Below are positions 1-4,803 of a DNA stretch of 5,358 nt, one piece after another. The notes beneath the pieces are model-generated. The model was not told the origin of the DNA and did not search any database. It was given only the letters and a program-made list of their open reading frames with translations. The DNA lies in assembly GCA_013152995.1 (NCBI GenBank), contig JAADFH010000050.1:1-5358 (forward strand). Reading direction: 5' to 3'. The stretch's first letter is position 1; the number at the start of each line of letters is the position of its first letter. Both the position numbers and the translations under genes were made by a program. The stretch comes from Methanobacteriota archaeon (GTDB lineage Archaea > Hydrothermarchaeota > Hydrothermarchaeia > Hydrothermarchaeales > BMS3B).

Positions 1-49
1 CTACTGCCTCCGCCTCCTCGGCTTCTGCTTCTGCAATCTTCTCCTTCAT
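1..49 (-). CDS. N-terminus of an unidentified protein, cut by the left window edge
   Basis: An ATG at 49-47 on the minus strand opens a frame that runs off the left edge after 16 codons, reading MKEKIAEAEAEEAEAV. The visible part is a charged Glu/Ala/Lys helix. Such starts occur in coiled-coil subunits and in acidic tails of many unrelated proteins, so no family is named. Support for a real gene is the archaeal TATA element at 121-129 in the right orientation, which would give a leader of roughly 45-50 nt, and the absence of a competing gene. Against it, only 16 codons are visible and there is no clear Shine-Dalgarno sequence just before the ATG. Confidence 0.4.
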   Translation of the reverse strand, partial: MKEKIAEAEAEEAEAV

Positions 50-120
50 CAGTAATAAGCTTGTGATGAAGCAGTTAAATACCTATCGGTTACCAAGAAG
101 GTAATGCCTGCTTTAGGCTA

Positions 121-129
121 TTATAAATG
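121..129 (-). promoter_or_regulatory. TATA box for the left-edge minus-strand gene
   Basis: On the minus strand this reads TCATTTATAA, continuing into TAGCC, a good match to the archaeal TATA element. With the usual spacing of about 25 nt, transcription would start near 95-98, leaving a leader of about 45-50 nt before the ATG at 49. Confidence 0.4.
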
Positions 130-153
130 AGTGGAAGACTTCCTGATGTGTGG

Positions 154-163
154 TGATATAAAT
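154..163 (+). promoter_or_regulatory. TATA-like box in front of the GC-rich island
   Basis: The sequence TGATATAAAT is a plausible archaeal TATA element. The expected start, about 25 nt downstream, falls near 184-188, right at the left border of the GC-rich hairpin region. No open reading frame of useful length follows, so any transcript would probably be non-coding. Confidence 0.35.
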
Positions 164-180
164 GTTAGAATAGCATTTCA

Positions 181-350
181 GACCGAAGGTCCGGGGCATG
201 ACCCCCCGAGCTCGGGTTCAGGCTGAGCTATAAGCCTGTGTGCGCAACTACTCTGGCTGGCGTTGAGCCAGAACAAAGGATGCCTCTATGGAGTTCTGCT
301 TAGGCAAAAACGATTCGCTCATAGGGTCCTCCCGAACTCGCCTATAGACT
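181..350 (+). ncRNA. Candidate structured RNA (GC-rich hairpin cluster)
   Basis: This island is clearly richer in G+C than its flanks and is packed with consecutive complementary segments: GACC/GGTC around a GAA loop (181-191); CGGGG/CCCCG (192-196 and 204-208), which competes with the palindrome CCCGAGCTCGGG (205-216); CAGGCT/AGCCTG (219-224 and 233-238); TCTGGCT/AGCCAGA (252-258 and 266-272). A longer-range stem pairs TCTAT+GAGTTC (285-289, 291-296) with GAACTC+ATAGA (334-339, 344-348). A TATA-like box lies at the right distance upstream on the plus strand. I do not recognise RNase P RNA, SRP RNA, a tRNA, a box C/D or H/ACA guide, or a known riboswitch. The strand is inferred only from the TATA box, and both ends are approximate. 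Chance structure, or a decayed mobile element, is the alternative. Confidence 0.3.
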
Positions 351-460
351 GAGCACGAATTCCACTTGTATCTCTCTGTTTGCAATGTAACGTTCTCTCC
401 CACTAAAAGTACCTTTTATTTGCTTCTGAATTAGATTTCCACAAAAATCAAATCGAAAGA

Positions 461-468
461 TTTATTTA
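461..468 (+). promoter_or_regulatory. TATA-like box of the 37-codon ORF
   Basis: TTTATTTA lies about 39 nt before the ATG at 503. The expected transcription start, near 488-492, falls at the end of the palindrome at 469-492. The element is AT-rich but not a perfect consensus. Confidence 0.35.
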
Positions 469-492
469 GGAGAAGGGATAAATCCCTTCTCC
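469..492. repeat. Perfect 11-bp inverted repeat, possible operator
   Basis: The arms GGAGAAGGGAT (469-479) and ATCCCTTCTCC (482-492) are exact reverse complements separated by only two A residues. Its place, between a TATA-like box and the ATG at 503, is where an archaeal repressor dimer commonly binds to block the start of transcription. As RNA it would fold into a 10-bp stem with a 4-nt loop. It has no T-run after it on the plus strand, so a plus-strand terminator is unlikely. The bound factor is unknown and the operator role is inferred. Confidence 0.6.
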
Positions 493-502
493 GGGATCCA
501 AA

Positions 503-616
503 ATGTACCCACCTCTCATTGTTCAAAAGGCGGATACGAAATGGACTATGTTGAAAGAGGTACTTAAACTTTTCGATTCCAGGAGGGTACGTGTCCAAAT
601 AAGCATGGTAACCTGA
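503..616 (+). CDS. Possible 37-residue protein or N-terminal gene remnant
   Basis: An ATG at 503 opens 37 codons ending at TGA 614-616. The product begins MYPPLIVQKADTKW and continues with an amphipathic, basic segment around TMLKEVLKLFDSRRVRV. That segment looks like natural protein and resembles the first helix of a small DNA- or RNA-binding domain. No known family is recognised. A TATA-like box and a perfect palindrome sit just upstream, which supports expression. There is no clear Shine-Dalgarno sequence, and the expected leader is short. The last codons overlap the left arm of the inverted repeat at 592-603, so the frame may be the 5' end of a gene truncated there. No continuation is visible in the other plus frames. 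Confidence 0.35.
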   Translation: MYPPLIVQKADTKWTMLKEVLKLFDSRRVRVQISMVT

Positions 617-663
617 TATTCATCCGACACCGCTGTGATGCTGCTTATCCCCTTATTTGGACA
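592..663. repeat. 12-bp perfect inverted repeat with 48-nt spacer
   Basis: TGTCCAAATAAG (592-603) is exactly complementary to CTTATTTGGACA (652-663). The left arm lies inside the end of the 37-codon ORF, and the right arm ends 24 nt before the TATA box at 687-696. Part of the left arm, ATAAGCA (599-605), can instead pair with TGCTTAT (642-648), so two mutually exclusive stems are possible. No target-site duplication is seen outside the arms, which weakens a miniature-transposon reading. A regulatory DNA site or RNA hairpin is equally possible. Confidence 0.6.
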
Positions 664-686
664 GGTCTATCATTTAAATCAAAACG

Positions 687-696
687 CTTATATATC
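687..696 (+). promoter_or_regulatory. TATA box of the small membrane protein gene
   Basis: CTTATATATC is the best archaeal TATA element in the window, preceded by an A-rich segment (AAAACG) in the BRE position. It predicts a start near 715-720, giving a leader of about 7-12 nt before the ATG at 727. Translation would be close to leaderless, which fits the lack of a well-spaced Shine-Dalgarno sequence. Confidence 0.6.
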
Positions 697-726
697 AGAA
701 TCTTCTTAATATTTTAATGAAGGGAA

Positions 727-942
727 ATGGGGACACTTAGAGTAATGCTTGGATATTTGGGTCTTGTTATGTTGTTATCTGCCATTCTTATGCTAATTAT
801 GCCTCCCCCCGCTGCAATGACAACGTTAACTGTAGGTCCAGAAGGTGTAACCATCACTACAGACAACCCTCTGCTTGAGTTAATGTTGGTCATTGGTGGG
901 TTAGCGCTTGTTTATATTGGCTTTTGTAGGAGAAAAGATTAG
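727..942 (+). CDS. Small two-helix membrane protein, unknown function
   Basis: This 71-residue protein has a hydrophobic helix at about residues 6-25 and a second at about 51-67, followed by a basic tail (CRRKD). The charge distribution (Arg5 before helix 1, RRK after helix 2) predicts both ends in the cytoplasm and a roughly 25-residue loop outside. That loop begins PPPAAMTT, and its TLTVGPEGVTITTD segment looks like a beta hairpin. No family is recognised. It has its own strong TATA box and a near-leaderless start, so it appears to be transcribed singly. A T-run 29 nt after the stop is a plausible end. Base composition is low in G+C (38% in the 721-780 line) and unlike the operon to the right, so it may belong to a recently acquired or fast-evolving segment. 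Confidence 0.65.
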   Translation: MGTLRVMLGYLGLVMLLSAILMLIMPPPAAMTTLTVGPEGVTITTDNPLLELMLVIGGLALVYIGFCRRKD

Positions 943-970
943 AACAAGCACGTAACAAATTGAATTTAAC

Positions 971-975
971 TTTTT
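971..975 (+). terminator. T-run terminator after the small membrane protein gene
   Basis: A run of five T residues lies 29 nt past the stop codon at 940-942, in an AT-rich context. Archaeal intrinsic termination works mainly through such T-tracts without needing a hairpin. The run is short, so this is only a modest call. Confidence 0.3.
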
Positions 976-991
976 GTTGCTGCTAAGTCCT

Positions 992-1001
992 CTTGCGCAA
1001 G
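992..1001. repeat. Palindrome CTTGCGCAAG between convergent genes
   Basis: A 10-base perfect palindrome sits in the 132-bp gap where the plus-strand small gene and the minus-strand operon converge. Flanking TGTTGC (975-980) and GCAACA (1018-1023) can pair around it, so the whole gap could fold. It may help end transcripts or be chance. No clear T-run follows it in the minus direction, so the operon's terminator is not identified. Confidence 0.3.
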
Positions 1002-1074
1002 CCTTGAAGACGTAATTGCAACACGAAAGCTTTACTACAAACTTAAGAGGTGTGGGGCTGTCTGATTTTGAAAC

Positions 1075-2337
1075 TCATGCCCTCAAAACCCTGCGCATGT
1101 GCTCGTAGATTTCGGTGGTTCTCCTGACCTTCAGGGGCGAGCTGCAAAGCACCGGCACGAGCATGTGCTCCCTTCTGAGGGAGCCGTGGCTTGCCCTGTG
1201 CTCCGGAATCTCAAGGGTGCGCAGGTCATAGCCGCAGGCTGCGGTCACCACCACATCCCCGCACCGCCTGCTTCTGAAGATCTGCGCTATCTGCACCACA
1301 GAGTCGGGGTAGGGTGTCTCCAGGGTGGCGGCATGCCAGGCATCCTCCCCCAGCCACCTTCCGGAGAACTCCTGCAGGTGCAGCGGGTCGCCACTGCTCG
1401 CCTCATACCTGTACCTCCCGCCCTTAGAGGAGACGTATGCAAGCTCACCGCCCCTGCGCACCTCTATCTCGCCATCACCGCGGAGCAGCACCAGGTCTAT
1501 CCCTTCAAGCCTGCACAGCCTCTCAGCAGCCTCAGGTGCCCTGCTGGTGTCCCTGAAGTACAGGTGAGCCATTGAGTTGCCGCTCTCCGCAACAAAAACC
1601 TCACCCTTGCGCAGGCTGATCGGGTAGCTGCCTGTCCTGAACCCCATCCTGCGCACGTGCCTCACCAGGTCTATGTGCACGCTGGTGCTGCTCATGCCGT
1701 GGTCGCTGGCTATTATCAGCTCATGCTCAACCCCGCTGGCGAGCAGGTACCTCCTCAGCCTCCCCACCCAGCGGTCAAGCAGCTCGTATGCGCTCAGAGC
1801 CTGCCTGCTCCTGCACCCGTACCTGTGGCTGAGCTCATCAATCGCCGAGAGCAGCGTGAACACCAGCCCGTAGCCACGGGTGCAGCATATCCTGGTGAGC
1901 CTCATCCCTAAGCTGTCAAACTCCAGCCAGGTGTTCAGCGCGTGTGAGAAGAAGTGCCCGAAGGGTGGCACCTTGAGCCTCGCCCCCCTGGTGATGTGGG
2001 AGAATATGCATGCCGAGGGTGCAAGCTGGAATATCGTCTCCACCTCAGCGCTCAGGTCACGGTCCATCTTGCCGTTGGCGAGCAGATTCACATAGGTTCT
2101 GGAGAACCACCCCCTGCTCTTGTCCACCCACCTTATGCCCGGAATCTCACACTCCCCCGCAAACCTGCCCGTGATGAAGGGCAGGTGCGCAGGACCTGTG
2201 GTGGTGGGGAAGGTTGAGGTTGCGGTGCACATGCCACCCTCCCTCACCAGAGCCTCAAGGTTCGGCAGTCTGCGCTGCCTCATCAGCCACTCCAGCACGT
2301 CTGTGCGCATGCCATCGGCGAGCAGGAAGACTATCAC
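1075..2337 (-). CDS. Type I phosphodiesterase / nucleotide pyrophosphatase-like protein (alkaline phosphatase superfamily)
   Basis: From the GTG at 2337 the protein is 420 residues. It shows all parts of the two-metal site of the alkaline phosphatase superfamily: Asp8 in FLLADGMR; the nucleophile Thr47 in FPTTTGPAH (equivalent to TFPNH in NPP enzymes); Asp167 and His171 in IDELSH; Asp212 and His213 in ASDHGMS; His384 in ASHGS. An intact metal-dependent hydrolase of phosphodiester or phosphomonoester bonds is therefore expected. The substrate cannot be read from sequence. No signal peptide or membrane helix is seen, so it is probably cytosolic. An ATG at 2379 would add 14 residues, but it lacks a Shine-Dalgarno sequence, overlaps the upstream gene by 46 bases and adds a Gly/Pro-rich extension ahead of the first strand. 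The GTG overlaps the upstream stop as GTGA and has GAGG 8 nt before it. It is the last gene of the operon, behind the VTT-domain protein. Confidence 0.85.
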   Translation of the reverse strand: MIVFLLADGMRTDVLEWLMRQRRLPNLEALVREGGMCTATSTFPTTTGPAHLPFITGRFAGECEIPGIRWVDKSRGWFSRTYVNLLANGKMDRDLSAEVETIFQLAPSACIFSHITRGARLKVPPFGHFFSHALNTWLEFDSLGMRLTRICCTRGYGLVFTLLSAIDELSHRYGCRSRQALSAYELLDRWVGRLRRYLLASGVEHELIIASDHGMSSTSVHIDLVRHVRRMGFRTGSYPISLRKGEVFVAESGNSMAHLYFRDTSRAPEAAERLCRLEGIDLVLLRGDGEIEVRRGGELAYVSSKGGRYRYEASSGDPLHLQEFSGRWLGEDAWHAATLETPYPDSVVQIAQIFRSRRCGDVVVTAACGYDLRTLEIPEHRASHGSLRREHMLVPVLCSSPLKVRRTTEIYEHMRRVLRA

Positions 2338-3170
2338 AGCCTCACCCTCAGGAACTCCCAGAGGTCCATTCCCAGCCATGCCAGTATAAAGTATCTTGAA
2401 GTTCTGCCGATGAAAACCGCCAGCCAGTACTTCAGCAGGCTGTACCTGACGTAGCCGGCAGCCAGCCTGAAGGGGTCAAAAACAAAGGGTGTAAAACCTG
2501 CGAAGACGATTATCGCAAACGCGTGCCTCCTGAACTTCTCCAGCACGGGCTTCAGCTTCCTCTCAACCTCACCGCCCGGGAGAAGCCTGCCGATGTAGTA
2601 GTCAACCGTCGCACCTATGCAGTTTGCGATTCCTCCAGCAAGCGCCGCAGTCACAGCACCGAAGGCGGCACCCGCTGCGAGCACCGCAGGCGGAGTTGGA
2701 AGGGGCAGGATGGTGTTTGAGATAGCCATGTACAGGAAGTAGCTCGCAAGCGCGTTCGCCCTGAGCAGGTAGAGCAGCAGGAAGATGCTCCCCACCTCTA
2801 TGAACACCGCCAGCCTCTGTTCCGCATACCTCATTAACTCCTCCACCCTCAGGCTCGCAGGCTCGGTGTACAGCCTCAGGGCGAACCTCCTCCTGGAGAG
2901 CGGGTAGAGCAGCATGAGCCCAGAGGATGAGAGCAGCCGGAGCAGCGGATAGCTCAGCATCCCTGCGAGCGCAGCCGGTGCGAGACTCATGGGAGCGAGG
3001 AGAAGTGCAGCCACCGCAGCGACAGCGGGGCTGAGCACCTCCTCCCTGCCACGCAGCACGAGCATGCGCTGGCTCAGGAGGAGAAGCAGCGCCACCGCGG
3101 CGCTCTCTGGCTCCCACGCTCCCATCACCTGGAGCAGTGCCAGTGCAAGCATAGCTGGCGCAACAATCAC
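2334..3170 (-). CDS. Membrane protein with C-terminal VTT/DedA-type domain
   Basis: This is an integral membrane protein of 278 residues from the GTG at 3170. The first third is several very hydrophobic Ala/Leu-rich helices (about residues 2-17, 24-38 and 47-90), then a basic cytoplasmic segment (about 92-120). The last 150 residues look like the VTT (SNARE-associated Golgi/DedA/YqaA) fold: a Pro-containing re-entrant segment around NTILPLPTPPAVLAAG, a GGIAN...GATVDYYIGR helix, a GFTPFVFDPFRLAAGYVRYS segment, and a final helix KYWLAVFIGRTSRYF. Known family members move lipids or lipid-linked phosphates across membranes; that role here is inference. The GTG at 3170 overlaps the flpA stop as GTGA, with AGGTGG 5 nt upstream. 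A GTG at 3179 (three residues longer) and an ATG at 3152 (six residues shorter) are alternatives. The extra N-terminal helices are longer than in minimal YqaA-type proteins. Confidence 0.75.
   Translation of the reverse strand: MIVAPAMLALALLQVMGAWEPESAAVALLLLLSQRMLVLRGREEVLSPAVAAVAALLLAPMSLAPAALAGMLSYPLLRLLSSSGLMLLYPLSRRRFALRLYTEPASLRVEELMRYAEQRLAVFIEVGSIFLLLYLLRANALASYFLYMAISNTILPLPTPPAVLAAGAAFGAVTAALAGGIANCIGATVDYYIGRLLPGGEVERKLKPVLEKFRRHAFAIIVFAGFTPFVFDPFRLAAGYVRYSLLKYWLAVFIGRTSRYFILAWLGMDLWEFLRVRL
2341..2349 (-). promoter_or_regulatory. Ribosome binding site deciding the phosphodiesterase start
   Basis: On the minus strand this reads GAGGGTGAG. Its GAGG core is 8 nt before the GTG at 2337. 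No similar sequence precedes the alternative ATG at 2379, which favours the GTG start. Confidence 0.5.
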
Positions 3171-3829
3171 CCTTGCCACCTGCCCAGCACCAGCATGTGG
3201 TCCTTCTCGTAGGGCTCAAGCCTGAGCGCCTGCAGCACCCTCACACCGGCGCTCCTCAGCCTCTCAATCTCCTCCTCAAAAATTCTCTCCGGCTTCTCAG
3301 CCCTTATGCTCCTCGCCTTTATAAAATAAAGCACATGCCCGCCCTTCCTGAGGAAGAGCCTGGCATTCTTCAGCAGAATCTCTCCCATCTCAGGCTGGGC
3401 AACGTCCTGGTAAATCACATCCACCCTCTCAAGCAGGAAGGCGTACTCCTCCGGCGATGAGGCATCGGCAAGTATGGGTATCAGGTTGTGCCGCTGCTCC
3501 GCAAGCCTGAGCAGCGAATGCGCAGCCCTCGGCGACACCTCCACGCAGTAAACCACCCCCTCCTTAGCTATGTCGCTCACATGCGATGCGGTTGTGCCCT
3601 GGGCGGCGCCTATGTAGAGCACCCTTGAGCTGCTGTGCAGCGGCAGCTTATCCAGCCCCAGCATGAGCGCAGCCGCCAGCTTGCTCCTGCGCGGATTCCA
3701 GAGCCTCAGCTCCCTGCCCTCATGCCTCAGAAGCCTCTCACCGTACACCCTCCTGCCCGGGGTCAGGTTCACCGTTGCAAGCTCCCTGCCAGCCCTGTAT
3801 ATCCCCGGCATCAGCTCCTTCACCCTCAT
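3167..3829 (-). CDS. flpA: Fibrillarin-like rRNA/tRNA 2'-O-methyltransferase
   Basis: The 220-residue product is the SAM-dependent methyltransferase of the box C/D ribonucleoprotein. It methylates ribose 2'-OH groups of rRNA and tRNA at sites chosen by the guide RNA. Length and architecture are typical of archaeal fibrillarin: a small N-terminal domain, NPRRSKLAAAL at 45-55, SAM motif I YIGAAQGTT at 72-80, the acidic SAM ligand in VYCVEVSPR (Glu97), ILADAS with Asp122, the VIYQDVAQP signature with Asp142, FIKARS with the catalytic-type Lys171, and the C-terminal EPYEKDHMLVLGRW. No key residue is missing. Its ATG overlaps the nop5 stop as ATGA and has GAGGG 7 nt upstream. Fibrillarin works only when docked on Nop5, so the coupling with nop5 makes functional sense. 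Confidence 0.97.
   Translation of the reverse strand: MRVKELMPGIYRAGRELATVNLTPGRRVYGERLLRHEGRELRLWNPRRSKLAAALMLGLDKLPLHSSSRVLYIGAAQGTTASHVSDIAKEGVVYCVEVSPRAAHSLLRLAEQRHNLIPILADASSPEEYAFLLERVDVIYQDVAQPEMGEILLKNARLFLRKGGHVLYFIKARSIRAEKPERIFEEEIERLRSAGVRVLQALRLEPYEKDHMLVLGRWQG
3176..3181 (-). promoter_or_regulatory. Ribosome binding site deciding the VTT-protein start
   Basis: AGGTGG on the minus strand ends 5 nt before the GTG at 3170. It lies inside the last codons of flpA, so translation of flpA and the membrane protein is probably coupled. It overlaps the alternative GTG at 3179 and therefore could not serve that start. Confidence 0.5.
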
Positions 3830-4803
3830 CTTCCAGCCCTCAGCCTCCTCTCAAGCTCCGGGGCTACAAACCTGCCTCCGAAGGCATCCACCCTGGCGGC
3901 GATCGCAAGCTTTGCAGCAAGCGCCCTTGCAACCCTGCCCCTCTGCCTCTTTGGCGCACCCTTCACCAGCGGATGCTGGTAGATGTAGCCATGCTTCGGC
4001 GGCTTTGCACCTCTTGCAAGATGCCTGAACAGAGCCTTCTCAGCACCCAGCACCTGGATTCTGCTGGCGGGCATCCTTGCAAGCCTCTCCAGGCTCCCGG
4101 CGGCGGCTACAAGCCTTGCAGCGATGTGCGCCCCAGCCAGGTGGCTCAGGTTTGGCGCATGCTCCCTCATGAGCTCCTCAAGCCTCCCCATTACCCTCTC
4201 CCTGAGCCTGCGGAGCTCCGCTATTCCCGAGGCAAACTCCCTCAGCACCCTCATGTCCTCCTCCTCAAGCTCCGCACCCGCAGAGCTCTCCGCAGCCTGC
4301 CTCAGCCTCTCCGGCATCTCCGCCCTGCTCCCGTACCTCACCACAAGCTCCACCAGCTCCTCTGACTCCGCAACCTCCGGGAAGTGCAGGAAGTACCACT
4401 CCCTCAGCCTGCTCGCAAGGAGATTCTGCGCCTCCTCCAGCTCCTCCGCAGCGCTCACAAGCTGCTTTATCCTCATGTCCCTGCTCTGCAGCGCCCTTCT
4501 CAGCCTGAGCCTTGCTATAGCCACAGCGGTGGCGTGCAGCCTCTGCCTGTACTCCCGCTCGCTCATCCCCAGCTCCTCAAGCACCCTCCTCAGCCCGCTC
4601 CTGAAGAGCTCACCGCCCCTGCCGGGGAACTCGTGCACACCCTCAACCCTCACCTCACCCAGCCTCTCCAGCACCTCCCGCTCCTCCTGCGTGAGCCCGC
4701 CTGTGAGCGCAAGCTCCGGCTTCTCATACCTCACCACCTCAGCCAGCCTTCCATCCTCTGAGAACACCAGCATCCCCAGCACCGTTCTCACCGCGTGATA
4801 CAT
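3826..4803 (-). CDS. nop5: Nop5/Nop56/Nop58 box C/D RNP scaffold protein
   Basis: This 325-residue scaffold bridges fibrillarin and the L7Ae-bound guide RNA in the archaeal 2'-O-methylation complex. The N-terminal 75 or so residues (from VRTVLGMLVF) form the fibrillarin-binding domain. A long charged coiled-coil region follows (about 80-210), carrying the conserved RLREWYFLHFPE at 132-143. The C-terminal Nop domain runs from HAPNLSHLAGAHIAARLVAAAG (215-236) through VLGAEKALFRHL (251-262) to PKHGYIYQHPLV (269-280), the part that contacts L7Ae and RNA. It ends shortly after in a basic helix without the long Lys-rich tail of eukaryotic Nop56/58. The ATG directly follows the upstream TAG, with GGAG 9 nt before it, and the stop overlaps the flpA start. 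Length is within the archaeal range. Confidence 0.97.
   Translation of the reverse strand: MYHAVRTVLGMLVFSEDGRLAEVVRYEKPELALTGGLTQEEREVLERLGEVRVEGVHEFPGRGGELFRSGLRRVLEELGMSEREYRQRLHATAVAIARLRLRRALQSRDMRIKQLVSAAEELEEAQNLLASRLREWYFLHFPEVAESEELVELVVRYGSRAEMPERLRQAAESSAGAELEEEDMRVLREFASGIAELRRLRERVMGRLEELMREHAPNLSHLAGAHIAARLVAAAGSLERLARMPASRIQVLGAEKALFRHLARGAKPPKHGYIYQHPLVKGAPKRQRGRVARALAAKLAIAARVDAFGGRFVAPELERRLRAGR
3837..3841 (-). promoter_or_regulatory. Ribosome binding site of flpA
   Basis: GAGGG on the minus strand lies 7 nt before the ATG at 3829, inside the end of nop5. A second purine block, GAGGAGG (3844-3850), lies further upstream. Confidence 0.5.

Larger units (their letters stand above)
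50..502. other. Long AT-rich intergenic stretch with one GC-rich island
   Basis: There is no convincing protein gene here. It holds two divergent TATA-like boxes (121-129 minus, 154-163 plus), a GC-rich hairpin-dense island at about 181-350, and AT-rich flanks. Hand counts give 40% GC at 61-120, 65% at 181-240, 53% at 241-300, 50% at 301-360 and 37% at 361-420. Small inverted repeats also occur: TTACC/GGTAA (90-94 and 100-104), GCCT/AGGC (106-109 and 115-118), TAAAAG/CTTTTA (404-409 and 413-418), and AAATC/GATTT closed by a GAAA loop (450-463). Confidence 0.7.

Noticed and set aside
125..182. Possible box C/D guide RNA (CTGA at 143-146, GGTGATA at 151-157)
   Set aside because: The outer C box is a poor match and no D box (CTGA) occurs at the expected 3' end. 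The segment also contains the TATA-like box.
248..403. Minus-strand 51-codon frame starting at GTG 403, containing REDPMSESFLPK
   Set aside because: It has no properly spaced promoter or Shine-Dalgarno sequence, begins with GTG, and overlaps the hairpin-rich island. It is kept only as the main rival to the RNA reading.
469..492. Palindrome as a plus-strand intrinsic terminator
   Set aside because: No T-run follows on the plus strand and no plus-strand gene ends just before it. T-rich sequence follows on the minus strand, but no nearby minus-strand gene needs a terminator there.
593..664. Possible H/ACA guide RNA (9-bp basal stem followed by ACA at 661-663)
   Set aside because: No upper stem gives a guide pocket with sensible arm lengths, and no kink-turn is evident. 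The symmetry of the repeat puts ACA after the stem on both strands by default.
1099..1575. Long plus-strand frame opposite the phosphodiesterase
   Set aside because: It is antisense to a gene with an intact active site. Its protein is low-complexity and Pro/His/Ala-rich, as expected from the mirror of GC-rich coding DNA.
2602..3219. Minus-strand 205-codon frame overlapping flpA and the VTT protein
   Set aside because: It is Cys/Gly/Arg/Ala-rich with no family resemblance, while another frame of the same strand gives a clear membrane protein.
4124..4798. Long plus-strand frame of 224 codons opposite nop5
   Set aside because: The product is almost all Ser/Leu/Ala/Pro, the mirror of Glu/Arg/Leu-rich coiled coil. 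nop5 is certain on the other strand.
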